The translations under genes were made by a program, and so were the position numbers. The notes under the pieces were generated by a model. The model worked only from the letters and a program-made list of their open reading frames with translations. It was not told where the DNA came from and did no database searches. A stretch of 64,000 nucleotides of DNA from JAYZDF01 sp036337945 (GTDB taxonomy: Bacteria; Myxococcota; Kuafuiibacteriia; Kuafuiibacteriales; Kuafuiibacteriaceae): positions 1 to 64,000 of the forward strand of contig JAYZDF010000121.1 in the NCBI GenBank assembly GCA_036337945.1, read 5' to 3'. Shown here piece by piece: positions 34,015-43,481 of this stretch (position 1 is its first letter; every line of letters starts with the position of its first letter).

Positions 34015-34713
34015 ATGAACGATAACTTCGATTTTGGTGTATTTCCAGACCCGCATGAGTTGTATCCTGACGAGTACGGACTCGTGGCACTTGGTGGACG
34101 CCTTACCCCAGAGACTGTCTGTGAAGCCTATAACAAGGGCATTTTTCCTTGGTCTGGAGAGGATCCTATACCTTGGTTTTCGCCAGACCCTCGACTTATT
34201 CTCATCCCTAGTGAGTTTCACCGTTCAAAGAGCCTTCGCAAACTTCTCAAGAAAGGCACTTTCCAGGTTGTTTTTGACAAAAATTTCGAAGCCATCCTCC
34301 GCGCTTGCGCCCTCACCTATCGCCGAGACCAAGATGGAACGTGGATTAATGGCCAAATCCCAAAAGTTTACGGAGAACTCTTCAATCGCGGACACGCTCA
34401 TAGCGTCGAAGTTTATAGAAGCGGACAGTTGGTTGGAGGCTTATACGGGCTAAGCTTTGGTCGAGCATTTTTTGGCGAATCTATGTTCAGCAGCGAACCA
34501 AACACCTCAAAGTTAGCCCTCAGCGCACTTTGTTCGTTCTTAGTTTCCCACGATTTTGAGTTTGTAGATTGCCAACAAGAAACGGCGCACCTTTCAAGCC
34601 TTGGCGCGCGCTCCGTCTCAAGGCTCGATTTTCTGGAAAGACTTGAGAGTGCGCTCAGCAAGCCGAACCTGCCAGGGCCTTGGACGAATCTAGGGACTAG
34701 CGGGGTCTTATAG
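34015..34713 (+). CDS. aat: Leucyl/phenylalanyl-tRNA--protein transferase
   Basis: 232 residues. Aat adds Leu or Phe to N-terminal Lys or Arg of proteins, making N-degrons for ClpS-ClpAP. Signatures are GLVALGGRLTPETVCEAYNKGIFPW (~25-50), PWFSPDPRLIL (~57), and GQLVGGLYGLSFGRAFFGESMFS (~140-163), with CQQETAHLSSLGARSVSR later. Normal length. AGAAGGG lies eleven bases before the ATG, with a short stem GGGTT/AACCC between. It converges with the transporter-fusion gene, overlapping by 17 bases. Confidence 0.96.
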   Translation: MNDNFDFGVFPDPHELYPDEYGLVALGGRLTPETVCEAYNKGIFPWSGEDPIPWFSPDPRLILIPSEFHRSKSLRKLLKKGTFQVVFDKNFEAILRACALTYRRDQDGTWINGQIPKVYGELFNRGHAHSVEVYRSGQLVGGLYGLSFGRAFFGESMFSSEPNTSKLALSALCSFLVSHDFEFVDCQQETAHLSSLGARSVSRLDFLERLESALSKPNLPGPWTNLGTSGVL

Positions 34714-37700
34714 TCGAGTTCCGACGACTCAGTTTTTCAGAATGACTCTGCGAGTGGGTTAGCTTGATAAGCTCGCGCAAGCGCATTCCTAACTCTGAAA
34801 ACAAACCATTAACCAACTCAGGACGATCAGCCATTAGATCAAGCATTGGTTGACGCGCAATGCTCATATAATCCACACCTTCATCACTTGCCCTCGCCAT
34901 CACTGGACGTGTGCCACCATCAAGAATTGCCGTCTGCCCGAACGAGTCTCCAGCATGTAAATCAATGAGCGGCTCTCCGTCAGAAAATAAATGAATGCCA
35001 CCTGAAATGATGACGTACATTTCCTCCCCACGTTCTCCTTGTTCATAGATAACCTCTCGCCTATCTGCGTGAGCTTCCTGACAAATTGCGGCGACTGCTG
35101 ACAAGTCATCCACAGATAATGCACGAAAAAACTGTACGGACTGTAACAAGAATATTCTTTCTACAATAGATTTTGGCATAAGCGGTTCTCCTGAAGTGGG
35201 TTCTCTTACTGGTGGGGGCGCCTGGCCGAGCCGTCGTAACGTCTCGGCTGCGACCATCGCGAGTTGAACATCTCGCCCTTCCACCAATTTTATACAGACA
35301 TCGAGTGCCTTATCAGCGTTGCCTTCCGGCCTACGCGGTTCAATATGTTGTAATACCTCTTTACGGATACGGCTTTGACCGAGTGCTACGTCAACCAACT
35401 CAACGCCATCTCCGTGAGATGCTTCATCGACGGCCAAAAGAGCGTGGTACGCATTGGTCATAGAGTTATAATCATAGATAAGCCCAAGAAGCCTTAGCCC
35501 TGCGTGAAGATTCTGGTGCACTCGGTCATCAAGTGCCCGAGATAAAAGTTCGAATGCAGAACCCGCGGCGGCAATATCTTCTGCGAGAGGAACGTAATGA
35601 GTAAATGCTCTCAAGCGTCGCAGTGCTGCACCTTGGGTTTGTTGTCGATCAAAGGTTATATCGGGGCAACGTCGCCTCATCCGGTCAAGCTCTTCGATAA
35701 TTACGTATCTTAGATAAGCGTCGTCATGGCGGTTAGAAAAGAGCATGGCATTGGCAGATTCTGTTGTTCCAATCACTCTCAGAATAGCTGGAATTTGTAC
35801 CCTAGCCTGAACCTCTTCCGTTCGGTCATCAAGAACCTTCGCCAATAAGTCCACGACAGCATTACCGTACGCTGCGAGAGATTTTCGGAGAGCCCGTTGT
35901 ACATTTCTGTCGGGCAACAATTTAGTCATTGCCAGAGGCAAATCCGGATCGCGGGCCACGCCAGCAGAAATGACAGCCTCGTTTCGAACAGCCAAGCTAC
36001 GATCTTGCAGGAACTCGGCAATTCGGCTTGCATAACGTCCGGGCCCAAGCTGACCGAGAACCTTCACGAGCTCTCGTCTCTCAGAGGTCGAACTTGTGTC
36101 TCTGGCGTCGATCATAGCGTCGAGCTTCTTACGCGCTAGGGCATAAATTCCGCCGTCACTTTCAGAGAGTCGTTCTCCTCCGAGTAATGCCACAATCGCA
36201 GCTACAACGAGTTTCCGATTCGCGGTTTGATCTGATTCGCGTAAAACAGGCTCAAGCACCCGTCTCGCAGTCACAGGATCAATCGTCACGAGCGCCCTCG
36301 CCGCCTGCGGTCGCGCTCGGTGGTTTTCACTCTTTACGACCTTCGCTAAAAACGGCACAAAGTCATCGCTTGGAGACCGATGAATTAGCTCAACGACTCT
36401 CGCTCTGACGTCTTCAGAGGGATGTGCAATTAAGATTTCCAGATGATTTCGAAAGTCGAAATCAGACGACTGTTCGAGCACAGTAATCGCGGAGAGGGTC
36501 GTCGCTCCATCGTCATCTTCTAGAGCCCTAATTAAATGCTTTCGCGTTTCGTTGTCGCCAGGGTCAATAACCGGGATAGGCCCCACCCCTCGGTTCCCAA
36601 GTTTGAAGCGAAGAGCGTCCAAGTAACGAGGCCTAAGCAGCATAATCCAAATAAGGAGCAAACAGCCTACAATGATAACAACGCTTAGCAGGACCTCCTC
36701 TGCAAGAGATGCACCGACAAGAAGAAGGACAATACCACCTACGGCACCCCCCAGTTTTTTCACGGCCCCATCAATCACCGCACGAACAGAACCACGAACT
36801 TTCGTGGGAATCGGATTGTAGAGAATTTGTAGGCCTGTCTGATTGAGTGAATAACTCGCCATCATTTCGAGAACCTTCATGACAAAAAGAGGCCAAAACA
36901 GGGCTGGAAAAACAAAGGCTATCAATGCTGCGATAATGGACAAAGCTGGAACAACAGACAAATACGTGAATACGCCCAGCCTTTTGAGTAGCTTATGGGT
37001 CAGGAACGCTTGGAACAAAATCGACAGCACCCCAACAACCGCATTGAGGACGCCGAACATCGCTGCCATTTCACCTTCATTTCCCTGCTCAAATCGATGC
37101 GTTCCGCTTCGAAAGACGAAATCGATAGCCGCAGCGTGAACGGCAAAGAAGAGAACAAGAGCACCAATTGCCAATGGAAACTTGGTTTCTGTTGCGTAAC
37201 GGAGACCGTCTCGGAAAGTGACTTGTTCTCGGCGCATGGAACCCGGTGCTTGCTTAGAGCCGAGTAGTGGCCGCGTTGTGACCACCAAAATCGGGGTAAT
37301 AAAACACCATACAATCGCAGGAACGTTCGCCTCAACCAAAGCGGCTACAACCAGTCCCCCGACCACCGCTCCCGCCATGCCGGTGGCTGCAATCGCTCCC
37401 GTCACACGTTTGGCCGCTCTCACGTCAAAGACTTCACCTAGGCGAGCCCAGTAAAGAATACTGAGGGAAGTCGCGAAAGCCTCTCCTGTCACGTAGAGAA
37501 TCCCATAAGAAAACCGGACTCTAAAATAAGCCAGCAAGGCCAGAACGAAGAGCAAGGTGGCCCAAACAGCAACACTCCGTCTGAGTACGTAACGAGCAGA
37601 AACTTGGGCGAGTCTTCTGCCATAGAAAAACGTAATCAAAGTGACAATGAGAGCAGTGCCAAGGTAGAGCCACGGAAAATCTTCTGGGCCTCGACGTGCC

Positions 37701-37834
37701 AGATAAAGAGCGTTGGTCGCACTCTTGAGACCGGTAACGCCAGCAACGAATAAAAAGTTAAATATAGCCGCTCGTAGCGTCGAGCGCGCTCGCACCATTG
37801 ATAAGTCGAACGTTTTGGCTATCAAACGTAGCAT
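34697..37834 (-). CDS. Fusion: Npt/ATP-ADP-translocase-like membrane domain + HEAT repeats + cyclic-nucleotide-binding domain
   Basis: 1045 residues. The first ~430 carry about 12 hydrophobic helices in the pattern of the Npt1/Npt2 (ATP/ADP translocase-like) or MFS fold, e.g. FNFLFVAGVTGLKSATNALYLARR and YSLNQTGLQILYNPIPTKVRGSVRAVIDGAVKK. From ~430 to ~880 HEAT-like repeats (ALEDDDGATTLSAITVLEQ, LEILIAHPSEDVRARVVELI). From ~905 a cyclic nucleotide-binding domain: FFRALSVDDLSAVAAICQE, EVIYEQGERGEEMYVIISGG and the phosphate-binding-cassette-like GDSFGQTAILDGGTRPVMARA, although the conserved Arg context is only approximate. It may be a ligand-gated transporter or a membrane receptor; substrate unknown. 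It follows the radical SAM gene by 12 bases. Confidence 0.8.
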   Translation of the reverse strand: MLRLIAKTFDLSMVRARSTLRAAIFNFLFVAGVTGLKSATNALYLARRGPEDFPWLYLGTALIVTLITFFYGRRLAQVSARYVLRRSVAVWATLLFVLALLAYFRVRFSYGILYVTGEAFATSLSILYWARLGEVFDVRAAKRVTGAIAATGMAGAVVGGLVVAALVEANVPAIVWCFITPILVVTTRPLLGSKQAPGSMRREQVTFRDGLRYATETKFPLAIGALVLFFAVHAAAIDFVFRSGTHRFEQGNEGEMAAMFGVLNAVVGVLSILFQAFLTHKLLKRLGVFTYLSVVPALSIIAALIAFVFPALFWPLFVMKVLEMMASYSLNQTGLQILYNPIPTKVRGSVRAVIDGAVKKLGGAVGGIVLLLVGASLAEEVLLSVVIIVGCLLLIWIMLLRPRYLDALRFKLGNRGVGPIPVIDPGDNETRKHLIRALEDDDGATTLSAITVLEQSSDFDFRNHLEILIAHPSEDVRARVVELIHRSPSDDFVPFLAKVVKSENHRARPQAARALVTIDPVTARRVLEPVLRESDQTANRKLVVAAIVALLGGERLSESDGGIYALARKKLDAMIDARDTSSTSERRELVKVLGQLGPGRYASRIAEFLQDRSLAVRNEAVISAGVARDPDLPLAMTKLLPDRNVQRALRKSLAAYGNAVVDLLAKVLDDRTEEVQARVQIPAILRVIGTTESANAMLFSNRHDDAYLRYVIIEELDRMRRRCPDITFDRQQTQGAALRRLRAFTHYVPLAEDIAAAGSAFELLSRALDDRVHQNLHAGLRLLGLIYDYNSMTNAYHALLAVDEASHGDGVELVDVALGQSRIRKEVLQHIEPRRPEGNADKALDVCIKLVEGRDVQLAMVAAETLRRLGQAPPPVREPTSGEPLMPKSIVERIFLLQSVQFFRALSVDDLSAVAAICQEAHADRREVIYEQGERGEEMYVIISGGIHLFSDGEPLIDLHAGDSFGQTAILDGGTRPVMARASDEGVDYMSIARQPMLDLMADRPELVNGLFSELGMRLRELIKLTHSQSHSEKLSRRNSTIRPR

Positions 37835-37846
37835 TGTACTTTATCT

Positions 37847-39454
37847 TCAAGCAGGCGATATTGACTGCTTCTCTGAGATAATCGTAAGCGGAGAGCTACC
37901 ATTTTTCCACCATCGTCGGCGATTTGTAGGGCTTGGAGCGAGAGAAATCGACGATTTGGGCTCGATCCGCTCAGGTAACGGTGCCAGGGCCCTTTTCCAT
38001 GCCCCCAAGGAGCCACCGGACTGTGCGGCAACAATTGCAGCCTGAGCGTGAGCAAAACCACCTTGTGCCAAGCGATACTCAACATATGCCTCTTTGGCAC
38101 TGGGACCACGAATCTGAATTCGATGCCCAAGCCGCTTACGCAGAGTCGTGTTTAACGTCTGGGCTCTTTTCTCTCCCGCAAAGGGCGCATGCGCCAAGGG
38201 AGTATGAAACTTGGGCACAAACGGCGATACGCCAAGGACGATGGGTATGGTTTTAGAGAGTCGTTGTGTGAAATCAATAAGGGCTTCAATGTCCTCATCG
38301 GTCTCATCAGGAAGCACCGCGACCGTATAGACCTTGAGATGTTTCATACGAAATTGCTTCGCTAGCTCAGCTGTTTTTTCCAAATGTCGGTGACGAAGAT
38401 TCTTCTCGATCTGATCCATGAGACGCTCACTCGGGGCATCCATGGCTACCGTCATGGAACGATAGCCTCCTTGCGTAAGCAGACTCACAAACTCCTCGTC
38501 TAATCGATCTGCGCGAAGACTTGAAATCCCTATCCTCTTCCCTTTCTCTTCAATCAGAGCGCGAAGAATATCCTTGATGCGTGGGTGGTCCGTTACTGCA
38601 GCACCGACCAAACCAACTTTCCCGACCTTTTCCGGTACTAAGTGCAGAAATTTATCGGGAGACACAAGTCTCATTCCGCCATTAGTGGAACGTCGCATGA
38701 CACAGAAAGTACATCCTCGATGGCAACCACGCTCCGGCTCGATAAGAACCATATCTGACAATTCTGTATTCGGTGTGTAGATCTCGGATACTGCAGGCAA
38801 AGAATCATCATCTGCTTTAGCAATTGGCGGCAGATACTCCCCATGAAGACTAGGGACGAGGATGCCATCCTGCTCTGCGCACAACTCTAAAAACTTGGCA
38901 CGCGCCTTTTTGCAACCTCGAGCGGCCTCCGGATTTTCCTCCAGATAATTGAGTATCCAATTTAGCTTTGTCTCACCTTCTCCAAGAACCACTAAGTCCG
39001 CGAACGGAGCCGCAGGCAGTGGGTTACTAAAAGTGAGTGGACCACCTAGAATAACGAGAGGATCTGCCTCATCTCGCTCGGCGGCCAAAGGCGCTAATCC
39101 TGATAGCTCTAGTGCTGTGACGAGTCCTGCAAGCTCCAGCTCATATGCGATAGATATACCAATGAGATCCGAATCGTTCACTGGCCTGAGAGACTCTAAG
39201 CACATAAGACCGGTTCTCGTACGACGGTGGATTTCGACGGCTCGCTTTTCAGGTAAAAAAGCTCGCTCACACACCGTGCCTGGTCGTGCATTCGCCAATC
39301 GATGAATTTGTAAGAAGCCAAGACTGGACATCGCCACGTGATAAGGGCTTGGATAAAGTAGACACATCCGAAGAGGCGCGTGCTTGTTCACCACGCCCGC
39401 GCCATACTCTTCTGCCCGCAGAGCGCGCAGCTGTTTTTCGAGGCCCACGTCCAT
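37847..39454 (-). CDS. B12-binding-type radical SAM protein
   Basis: 535 residues. An N-terminal Rossmann-like region of the cobalamin-binding type (~30-170), then a radical SAM core with the cluster motif CHRGCTFC (CX3CX2C, ~245), preceded by LIEPERGCHRG and followed by SLRADRLDEEFVSLLTQGG and HLKVYTVAVLPDETDEDIEAL. The order matches the large B12-binding radical SAM group; the C-terminal ~100 residues are a helical domain with a basic tail. The reaction (methylation, or other) is not evident. Start ATG 39454 is only 23 bases from the start of the divergent gene. Confidence 0.85.
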   Translation of the reverse strand: MDVGLEKQLRALRAEEYGAGVVNKHAPLRMCLLYPSPYHVAMSSLGFLQIHRLANARPGTVCERAFLPEKRAVEIHRRTRTGLMCLESLRPVNDSDLIGISIAYELELAGLVTALELSGLAPLAAERDEADPLVILGGPLTFSNPLPAAPFADLVVLGEGETKLNWILNYLEENPEAARGCKKARAKFLELCAEQDGILVPSLHGEYLPPIAKADDDSLPAVSEIYTPNTELSDMVLIEPERGCHRGCTFCVMRRSTNGGMRLVSPDKFLHLVPEKVGKVGLVGAAVTDHPRIKDILRALIEEKGKRIGISSLRADRLDEEFVSLLTQGGYRSMTVAMDAPSERLMDQIEKNLRHRHLEKTAELAKQFRMKHLKVYTVAVLPDETDEDIEALIDFTQRLSKTIPIVLGVSPFVPKFHTPLAHAPFAGEKRAQTLNTTLRKRLGHRIQIRGPSAKEAYVEYRLAQGGFAHAQAAIVAAQSGGSLGAWKRALAPLPERIEPKSSISLAPSPTNRRRWWKNGSSPLTIISEKQSISPA

Positions 39455-39462
39455 TCGAGTTC

Positions 39463-39493
39463 TAAACTAGCTAACACGTGAAAGAGCGGTCAA
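39463..39493 (-). promoter_or_regulatory. Overlapping divergent promoters in 23 bases
   Basis: On the minus strand TTGACC (39493-39488), 18-base spacer, TAGTTT (39469-39464), nine bases, ATG 39454. On the plus strand TAAACT (39463-39468) overlaps it almost completely and precedes GTG 39478, also by nine bases; no plus-strand -35 is obvious. Only one polymerase can occupy the site at a time, and neither mRNA can have a normal leader. Confidence 0.5.
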
Positions 39494-40626
39494 CGAACAA
39501 GCGGATTTCAGAGCCCGAAGACGTGAAAAAATGGTACCTTTGGCGCACGGTGACCAAACCTAGACACATTTTTCGATGGGACCTAGATAAGACCTACCTA
39601 AAAACAGACTTCGATACCGTACGTGATCTTGTAAGGGTAGCTCGAATGACAGCAGAGGAGCGGGAGAATATTCCTGGGTCGGCAACACTGCTTAGGCAGA
39701 TGCGAAATTCTAGTCCAAGTGCCCAGAATAACCTCATTTATTTCATTTCTGGCTCGCCCCGACAATTGCGTTCAGTGATTGAAAAAAAGTTTGCTCTCGA
39801 CGGATTTGAACCAGATGGATTTGTCCTAAAACCCTCATTATCGATGCTTATGAAGGGCCGTTTTCGAGGGATTCGAAATCAAGTGCCTTATAAACTGAGC
39901 GCACTACTCGGCGGACGAAGCCACGCACCTATCGGCACCAAGGAGACACTTCTGGGCGACGACGCGGAGAGTGACGCGCTGATTTATTCGCTTTACGCAG
40001 ACATACTGGCCGGGAATATCGAACGTAAATACCTCCTGAAGTTCCTGAAAAAAACGCACGCTTATAAAGATCAAGTCTCCGAAATTGAGTATCAGCTCGA
40101 TGCCATTGTTCACGAACCCACCGTTCAGAGGATCATCATCAACTTAGATAAGAATACCGCACCAGGAGAATTCATGGATTATTTTCCGAGAGTTGTTCCT
40201 GTACACAATCATCTACAAACGGCGGTTGTTCTTTGCCTTGACCAGTCCGTAGAAACCTCTGCCATCCAGGAAGTCGCTTTAGAGATGCTCTGGAAATTCG
40301 GTTACTCTAGCGGAAGTTTACTCCGGTCCGTCGAAGACATCTTACGACGCCAACGCACACAACACTCTGTCGAAGATTTTTTACATTTGCATCGCGGGCT
40401 GTCGGCACTAAGCCCTATCAAACCAGATAAATCTCTGACCAAAAGGGCTGAAAAATTCGTTGATGAGCTTCAGCGTTTACTCGAGCAAATCATTGAACGA
40501 ATCGCTTATCTGAACTCGCGACCTATGCCACGTAATCGAAGTCGAACGGAACCATCCAATGATTATTTCGAGTTACTTGAAGCGGAAGAAAAAAGGCGAG
40601 AAGCGCGAAAACGTGTCCGAAAATAG
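39478..40626 (+). CDS. APP1-like (DUF2183) HAD-type phosphatase candidate
   Basis: 382 residues, cytoplasmic. WDLDKTYLKTD (~34-44) is a DxDxT nucleophile motif, IYFISGSPRQLRSVIEKKF (~83) corresponds to the second motif with a Ser, and LLGDDAESDALIYSLYADIL (~160) to the GDxxxxD motif: the arrangement of phosphatidate phosphatase APP1/DUF2183 proteins. The C-terminal ~200 residues are helical and end in a basic Arg/Lys tail, possibly binding membrane or nucleic acid. GTG 39478 is the start, with a -10-like box nine bases before. The activity is inference. Confidence 0.7.
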   Translation: MKERSTNKRISEPEDVKKWYLWRTVTKPRHIFRWDLDKTYLKTDFDTVRDLVRVARMTAEERENIPGSATLLRQMRNSSPSAQNNLIYFISGSPRQLRSVIEKKFALDGFEPDGFVLKPSLSMLMKGRFRGIRNQVPYKLSALLGGRSHAPIGTKETLLGDDAESDALIYSLYADILAGNIERKYLLKFLKKTHAYKDQVSEIEYQLDAIVHEPTVQRIIINLDKNTAPGEFMDYFPRVVPVHNHLQTAVVLCLDQSVETSAIQEVALEMLWKFGYSSGSLLRSVEDILRRQRTQHSVEDFLHLHRGLSALSPIKPDKSLTKRAEKFVDELQRLLEQIIERIAYLNSRPMPRNRSRTEPSNDYFELLEAEEKRREARKRVRK

Positions 40627-40657
40627 GTAAAGCTTTGGAGTAAAATGGTCGATATCG

Positions 40658-40972
40658 TCAGCCGTGTAGGTCAGATAACTCATCGACGTTGACTGTTTTT
40701 TGCAAACGAAAGACGGAGATAATGATAGCGAGACCCACAGCAACTTCAGCTGCTGCGACTGCCATAACCAGAAAAACGTAGATGTGTCCTGACATATCTC
40801 CATGATGGCGAGCAAAAGAAACCAATGTCAGATTGGCAGCGTTCAACATAAGCTCGATGCACATGAACACGATGATGGCATTGCGTCGAATCAAGACACC
40901 GGCTGCACCGATTCCGAACAGAACGGTAGCCACGAGTAGGTAGTAATCAATCGAAAGCGTTGGCGTAATCAT
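40658..40972 (-). CDS. nuoK: NADH-quinone oxidoreductase subunit K
   Basis: 104 residues with three helices; GAAGVLIRRNAIIVFMCIELMLNAANLTLVSFAR holds the conserved Glu residues used in proton translocation. Last gene of nuoE-F-J-K; its ATG overlaps the nuoJ stop by four bases. Confidence 0.96.
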   Translation of the reverse strand: MITPTLSIDYYLLVATVLFGIGAAGVLIRRNAIIVFMCIELMLNAANLTLVSFARHHGDMSGHIYVFLVMAVAAAEVAVGLAIIISVFRLQKTVNVDELSDLHG

Positions 40973-41511
40973 GCGGTCGTAGACTCCTCGTCTTCAGTCG
41001 TTTTATTTTGAGAAATCACGACAGCACCAACAATCGCCACCACCAGAAGAACACTCGCAAGTTCGAAATGGAAAACATAATTGGAGAAAAAAAGCTGTCC
41101 GGTTGCTTGAGGGCCGCCGAATCCAACGGGTAGTGTAGCACCGGTTCCTGTAAAGGAATTACGCAGTATTACAACGCAAAGGTTCAAGGTCACCAGTAAA
41201 ACGGCAGCAATTTTCACGAAGAAACCAACTTGGGAGAGTGTACTCTGAGGAAGAATTGTTTCGTCGCGCTGCTCTACAAGCATAATCACGAACACAAACA
41301 GGACCATGATGGCGCCCGCGTAAACAAGCACCTCCAAAACGGCCATAAGCTCTGCTGCTTGTAAGAGGTAAAGACACGCAATGCAGAAAAAACAGCCCAC
41401 CAAATTCAGCGCTGATTTGACCGGGTCCTTGGAGCAAACCACGCCCAGAGCCGAAGCCCAGGACAAAGCCGCAAAAAAACAAAACAGGATAATCTCTAGA
41501 TTCACGCGCAC
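40969..41511 (-). CDS. nuoJ: NADH-quinone oxidoreductase subunit J
   Basis: 180 residues, five helices, with the NuoJ signature LNLVGCFFCIACLYLLQAAELMAVLEVLVYAGAIMVLFVFVIML. A membrane-arm subunit of complex I. GTG 41511 is the start: AGGAG lies seven bases upstream. Overlaps the nuoF stop and the nuoK start, indicating coupled translation. Confidence 0.96.
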   Translation of the reverse strand: MRVNLEIILFCFFAALSWASALGVVCSKDPVKSALNLVGCFFCIACLYLLQAAELMAVLEVLVYAGAIMVLFVFVIMLVEQRDETILPQSTLSQVGFFVKIAAVLLVTLNLCVVILRNSFTGTGATLPVGFGGPQATGQLFFSNYVFHFELASVLLVVAIVGAVVISQNKTTEDEESTTA

Positions 41512-42842
41512 TGAACAGCTCCTGAAAGCCTGACCGTCTTGAGAGGCAGTTCATCAAAGGGACAGCCCTTTTCAATAACATGACGCTCAAATTCTTCGCG
41601 AAACGCAGCTACGTAGCTTCTCGTCGGCCAAGCGGTCGCTTCTCCTAAAGCGCAAATCGTATGGCCTTCGATCTTACTGCCGATACTCTCGAGTAAATCG
41701 ACATCCTCCATCGTACCGGAACCCGACTCGATTCGGTCCAGAATCTTAAAGAGCCAGTCTCCGCCCTCTCGGCAAGGAGTGCATTGTCCGCACGATTCAT
41801 GCGCATAGAACCGTATCAATCGCCGCAAGAGTCTAACCATGCATGTCCCTTCTTCGATGACAGTAGGACAGCCAGTGCCCATGAGACTACCGACCGACTT
41901 CATATTGTCGAAGTCGAAAGTCACGTCGATTTTATCCGGAGTCACGATCTTACAGGATGAACCTCCTGGTACAACGGCTTTGAGTTTTTTATCGCTTGAG
42001 CGCATGCCCCCGCCAACATCATAGATAATCTCTCGAAGTGTGAGGCCGCCAGGCAATTCGTAAACTCCTGGCTTCGCCACATGTCCAGAGAGGCCTACCA
42101 GTTTTGTTCCACCTTCCGCTTCAGAATACGAAAGGCTTTTCCACCATTTCGCACCCTTCGCAATGATGGGCCCAACCGCGGTCAATGACTCCACGTTGTT
42201 GATCACCGTTGGGCAGCCGAACAAACCTTCGACAGCGGGGAATGGTGGTTTTAGACGAGGTTGACCTTTCTTGCCCTCTAGCGACTCGAGCAAGGCCGTT
42301 TCTTCGCCGCAAATATACGCGCCGGCACCGCGATGAACCACGATGTCCAAGGCGTAATCTTCGCCCATGGATTTTTCGCCGAGAATCCCAGCAGCATAAG
42401 CTTCGTCAACGGCAGCTTGAATGCGCTCATATGCCAAACCGAATTCGCCGCGTATGTAAATGAAGGCATGATGCGCTTCAATTGCTTTGCAACAAATTGC
42501 GACACCTTCGATGAGCATATGAGGATCTTTCTCTAAGATATAACGGTCTTTAAAGGTCCCAGGCTCAGATTCGTCCGCGTTGACACAGACGTATTTCGGT
42601 TTATCTCCGCCCTTCGGGACGAAACTCCACTTTCTTCCTACAGGGAAGCCAGCACCACCTCGTCCTCTCACATTCGAGTCGAGAACTTCCTTGATGATAT
42701 CGTCAGATGACATTGAGAAAGCTTTTTTTAGCGCTTCGTAGCCGCCAGTTGATCTAAAGACATCTAACGTCCACGAATTTGGTTTTCCCCAGTTCTTGGT
42801 AAAGACCAGTTCTTTTGGTTCATGCCTAGGTCGCTCAGTCAC
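41502..42842 (-). CDS. nuoF: NADH-quinone oxidoreductase subunit F
   Basis: 446 residues. FMN- and NADH-binding subunit of the peripheral arm: RGRGGAGFPVGRKW (~55-68) binds NADH, CVNADESEPGTFKDR and YIRGEFGLAYERI bind FMN, and SCGQCTPCREG (~350) with a later Cys carries the N3 [4Fe-4S] cluster. Start GTG 42842 with AGGAGA five bases upstream, nine bases after nuoE. Confidence 0.97.
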   Translation of the reverse strand: MTERPRHEPKELVFTKNWGKPNSWTLDVFRSTGGYEALKKAFSMSSDDIIKEVLDSNVRGRGGAGFPVGRKWSFVPKGGDKPKYVCVNADESEPGTFKDRYILEKDPHMLIEGVAICCKAIEAHHAFIYIRGEFGLAYERIQAAVDEAYAAGILGEKSMGEDYALDIVVHRGAGAYICGEETALLESLEGKKGQPRLKPPFPAVEGLFGCPTVINNVESLTAVGPIIAKGAKWWKSLSYSEAEGGTKLVGLSGHVAKPGVYELPGGLTLREIIYDVGGGMRSSDKKLKAVVPGGSSCKIVTPDKIDVTFDFDNMKSVGSLMGTGCPTVIEEGTCMVRLLRRLIRFYAHESCGQCTPCREGGDWLFKILDRIESGSGTMEDVDLLESIGSKIEGHTICALGEATAWPTRSYVAAFREEFERHVIEKGCPFDELPLKTVRLSGAVQCA

Positions 42843-42851
42843 TGTGCTCTC

Positions 42852-43481
42852 CTACTCTTCTTTCTCTGCAGAAGTTTCATCTGTCGCGGATTCATCTGCC
42901 GCTTGTTGGACAACAACCGGTTCAGGTGGTTCAAAGCCCGGTATTGGTCCTGTGTGCGGTCCACTCTCACGTTGGTAATAATTCTTTCCGTTTAGGCTCG
43001 GAGCAAGCTCTCGAAAGTCTTTCACCAGACTATCAAAGGCTTCCGTCGTAACATGTTCGTAATAGTCTTTGCCGACTCTTAGCATGGGGCCAGAGCCACA
43101 ACTCGCGAGACATTCAGCCTCCATCAAACCGAATACACCGTCTTCAGTTTGGTGCCCAATATTGATCCCAAGTGTTTTTTTCGCATGAGTCATGAGGCAA
43201 TCTGCTCCAGACAAATGGCAAGAAATATTCGTGCATATCTCAAGATGGAACTGCCCCTCAGCATGCTGATGATACATCTCGTAAAACGTTGTCACCTCAT
43301 GCACGCGAACTGGCGAGATTCCGAGTGACTTCGCCACAAGCGCCTGCACGTCTATAGACAGATGATTAAATTCTTTCTGCGCAAGATGTAACGCAGGCAG
43401 CAAGGCTGCATCCTTACGCGGATATTTTGCAACGATTGCGTCGAGCTCTTTGCTCGCCGACTCTGAAAACTGAAGCCCCAT
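42852..43481 (-). CDS. nuoE: NADH-quinone oxidoreductase subunit E
   Basis: 209 residues from ATG 43481; TTG 43487 is an alternative. Thioredoxin-like [2Fe-2S] subunit: ICTNISCHL (CX4C) and ECLASCGSGP (CX3C) are the four ligands of cluster N1a. It has an extra C-terminal ~45-residue tail rich in Pro and Glu (GFEPPEPVVVQQAADESATD), absent from most NuoE. First gene of a nuoEFJK string from which G, H, I, L, M and N are missing. Confidence 0.95.
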   Translation of the reverse strand: MGLQFSESASKELDAIVAKYPRKDAALLPALHLAQKEFNHLSIDVQALVAKSLGISPVRVHEVTTFYEMYHQHAEGQFHLEICTNISCHLSGADCLMTHAKKTLGINIGHQTEDGVFGLMEAECLASCGSGPMLRVGKDYYEHVTTEAFDSLVKDFRELAPSLNGKNYYQRESGPHTGPIPGFEPPEPVVVQQAADESATDETSAEKEE

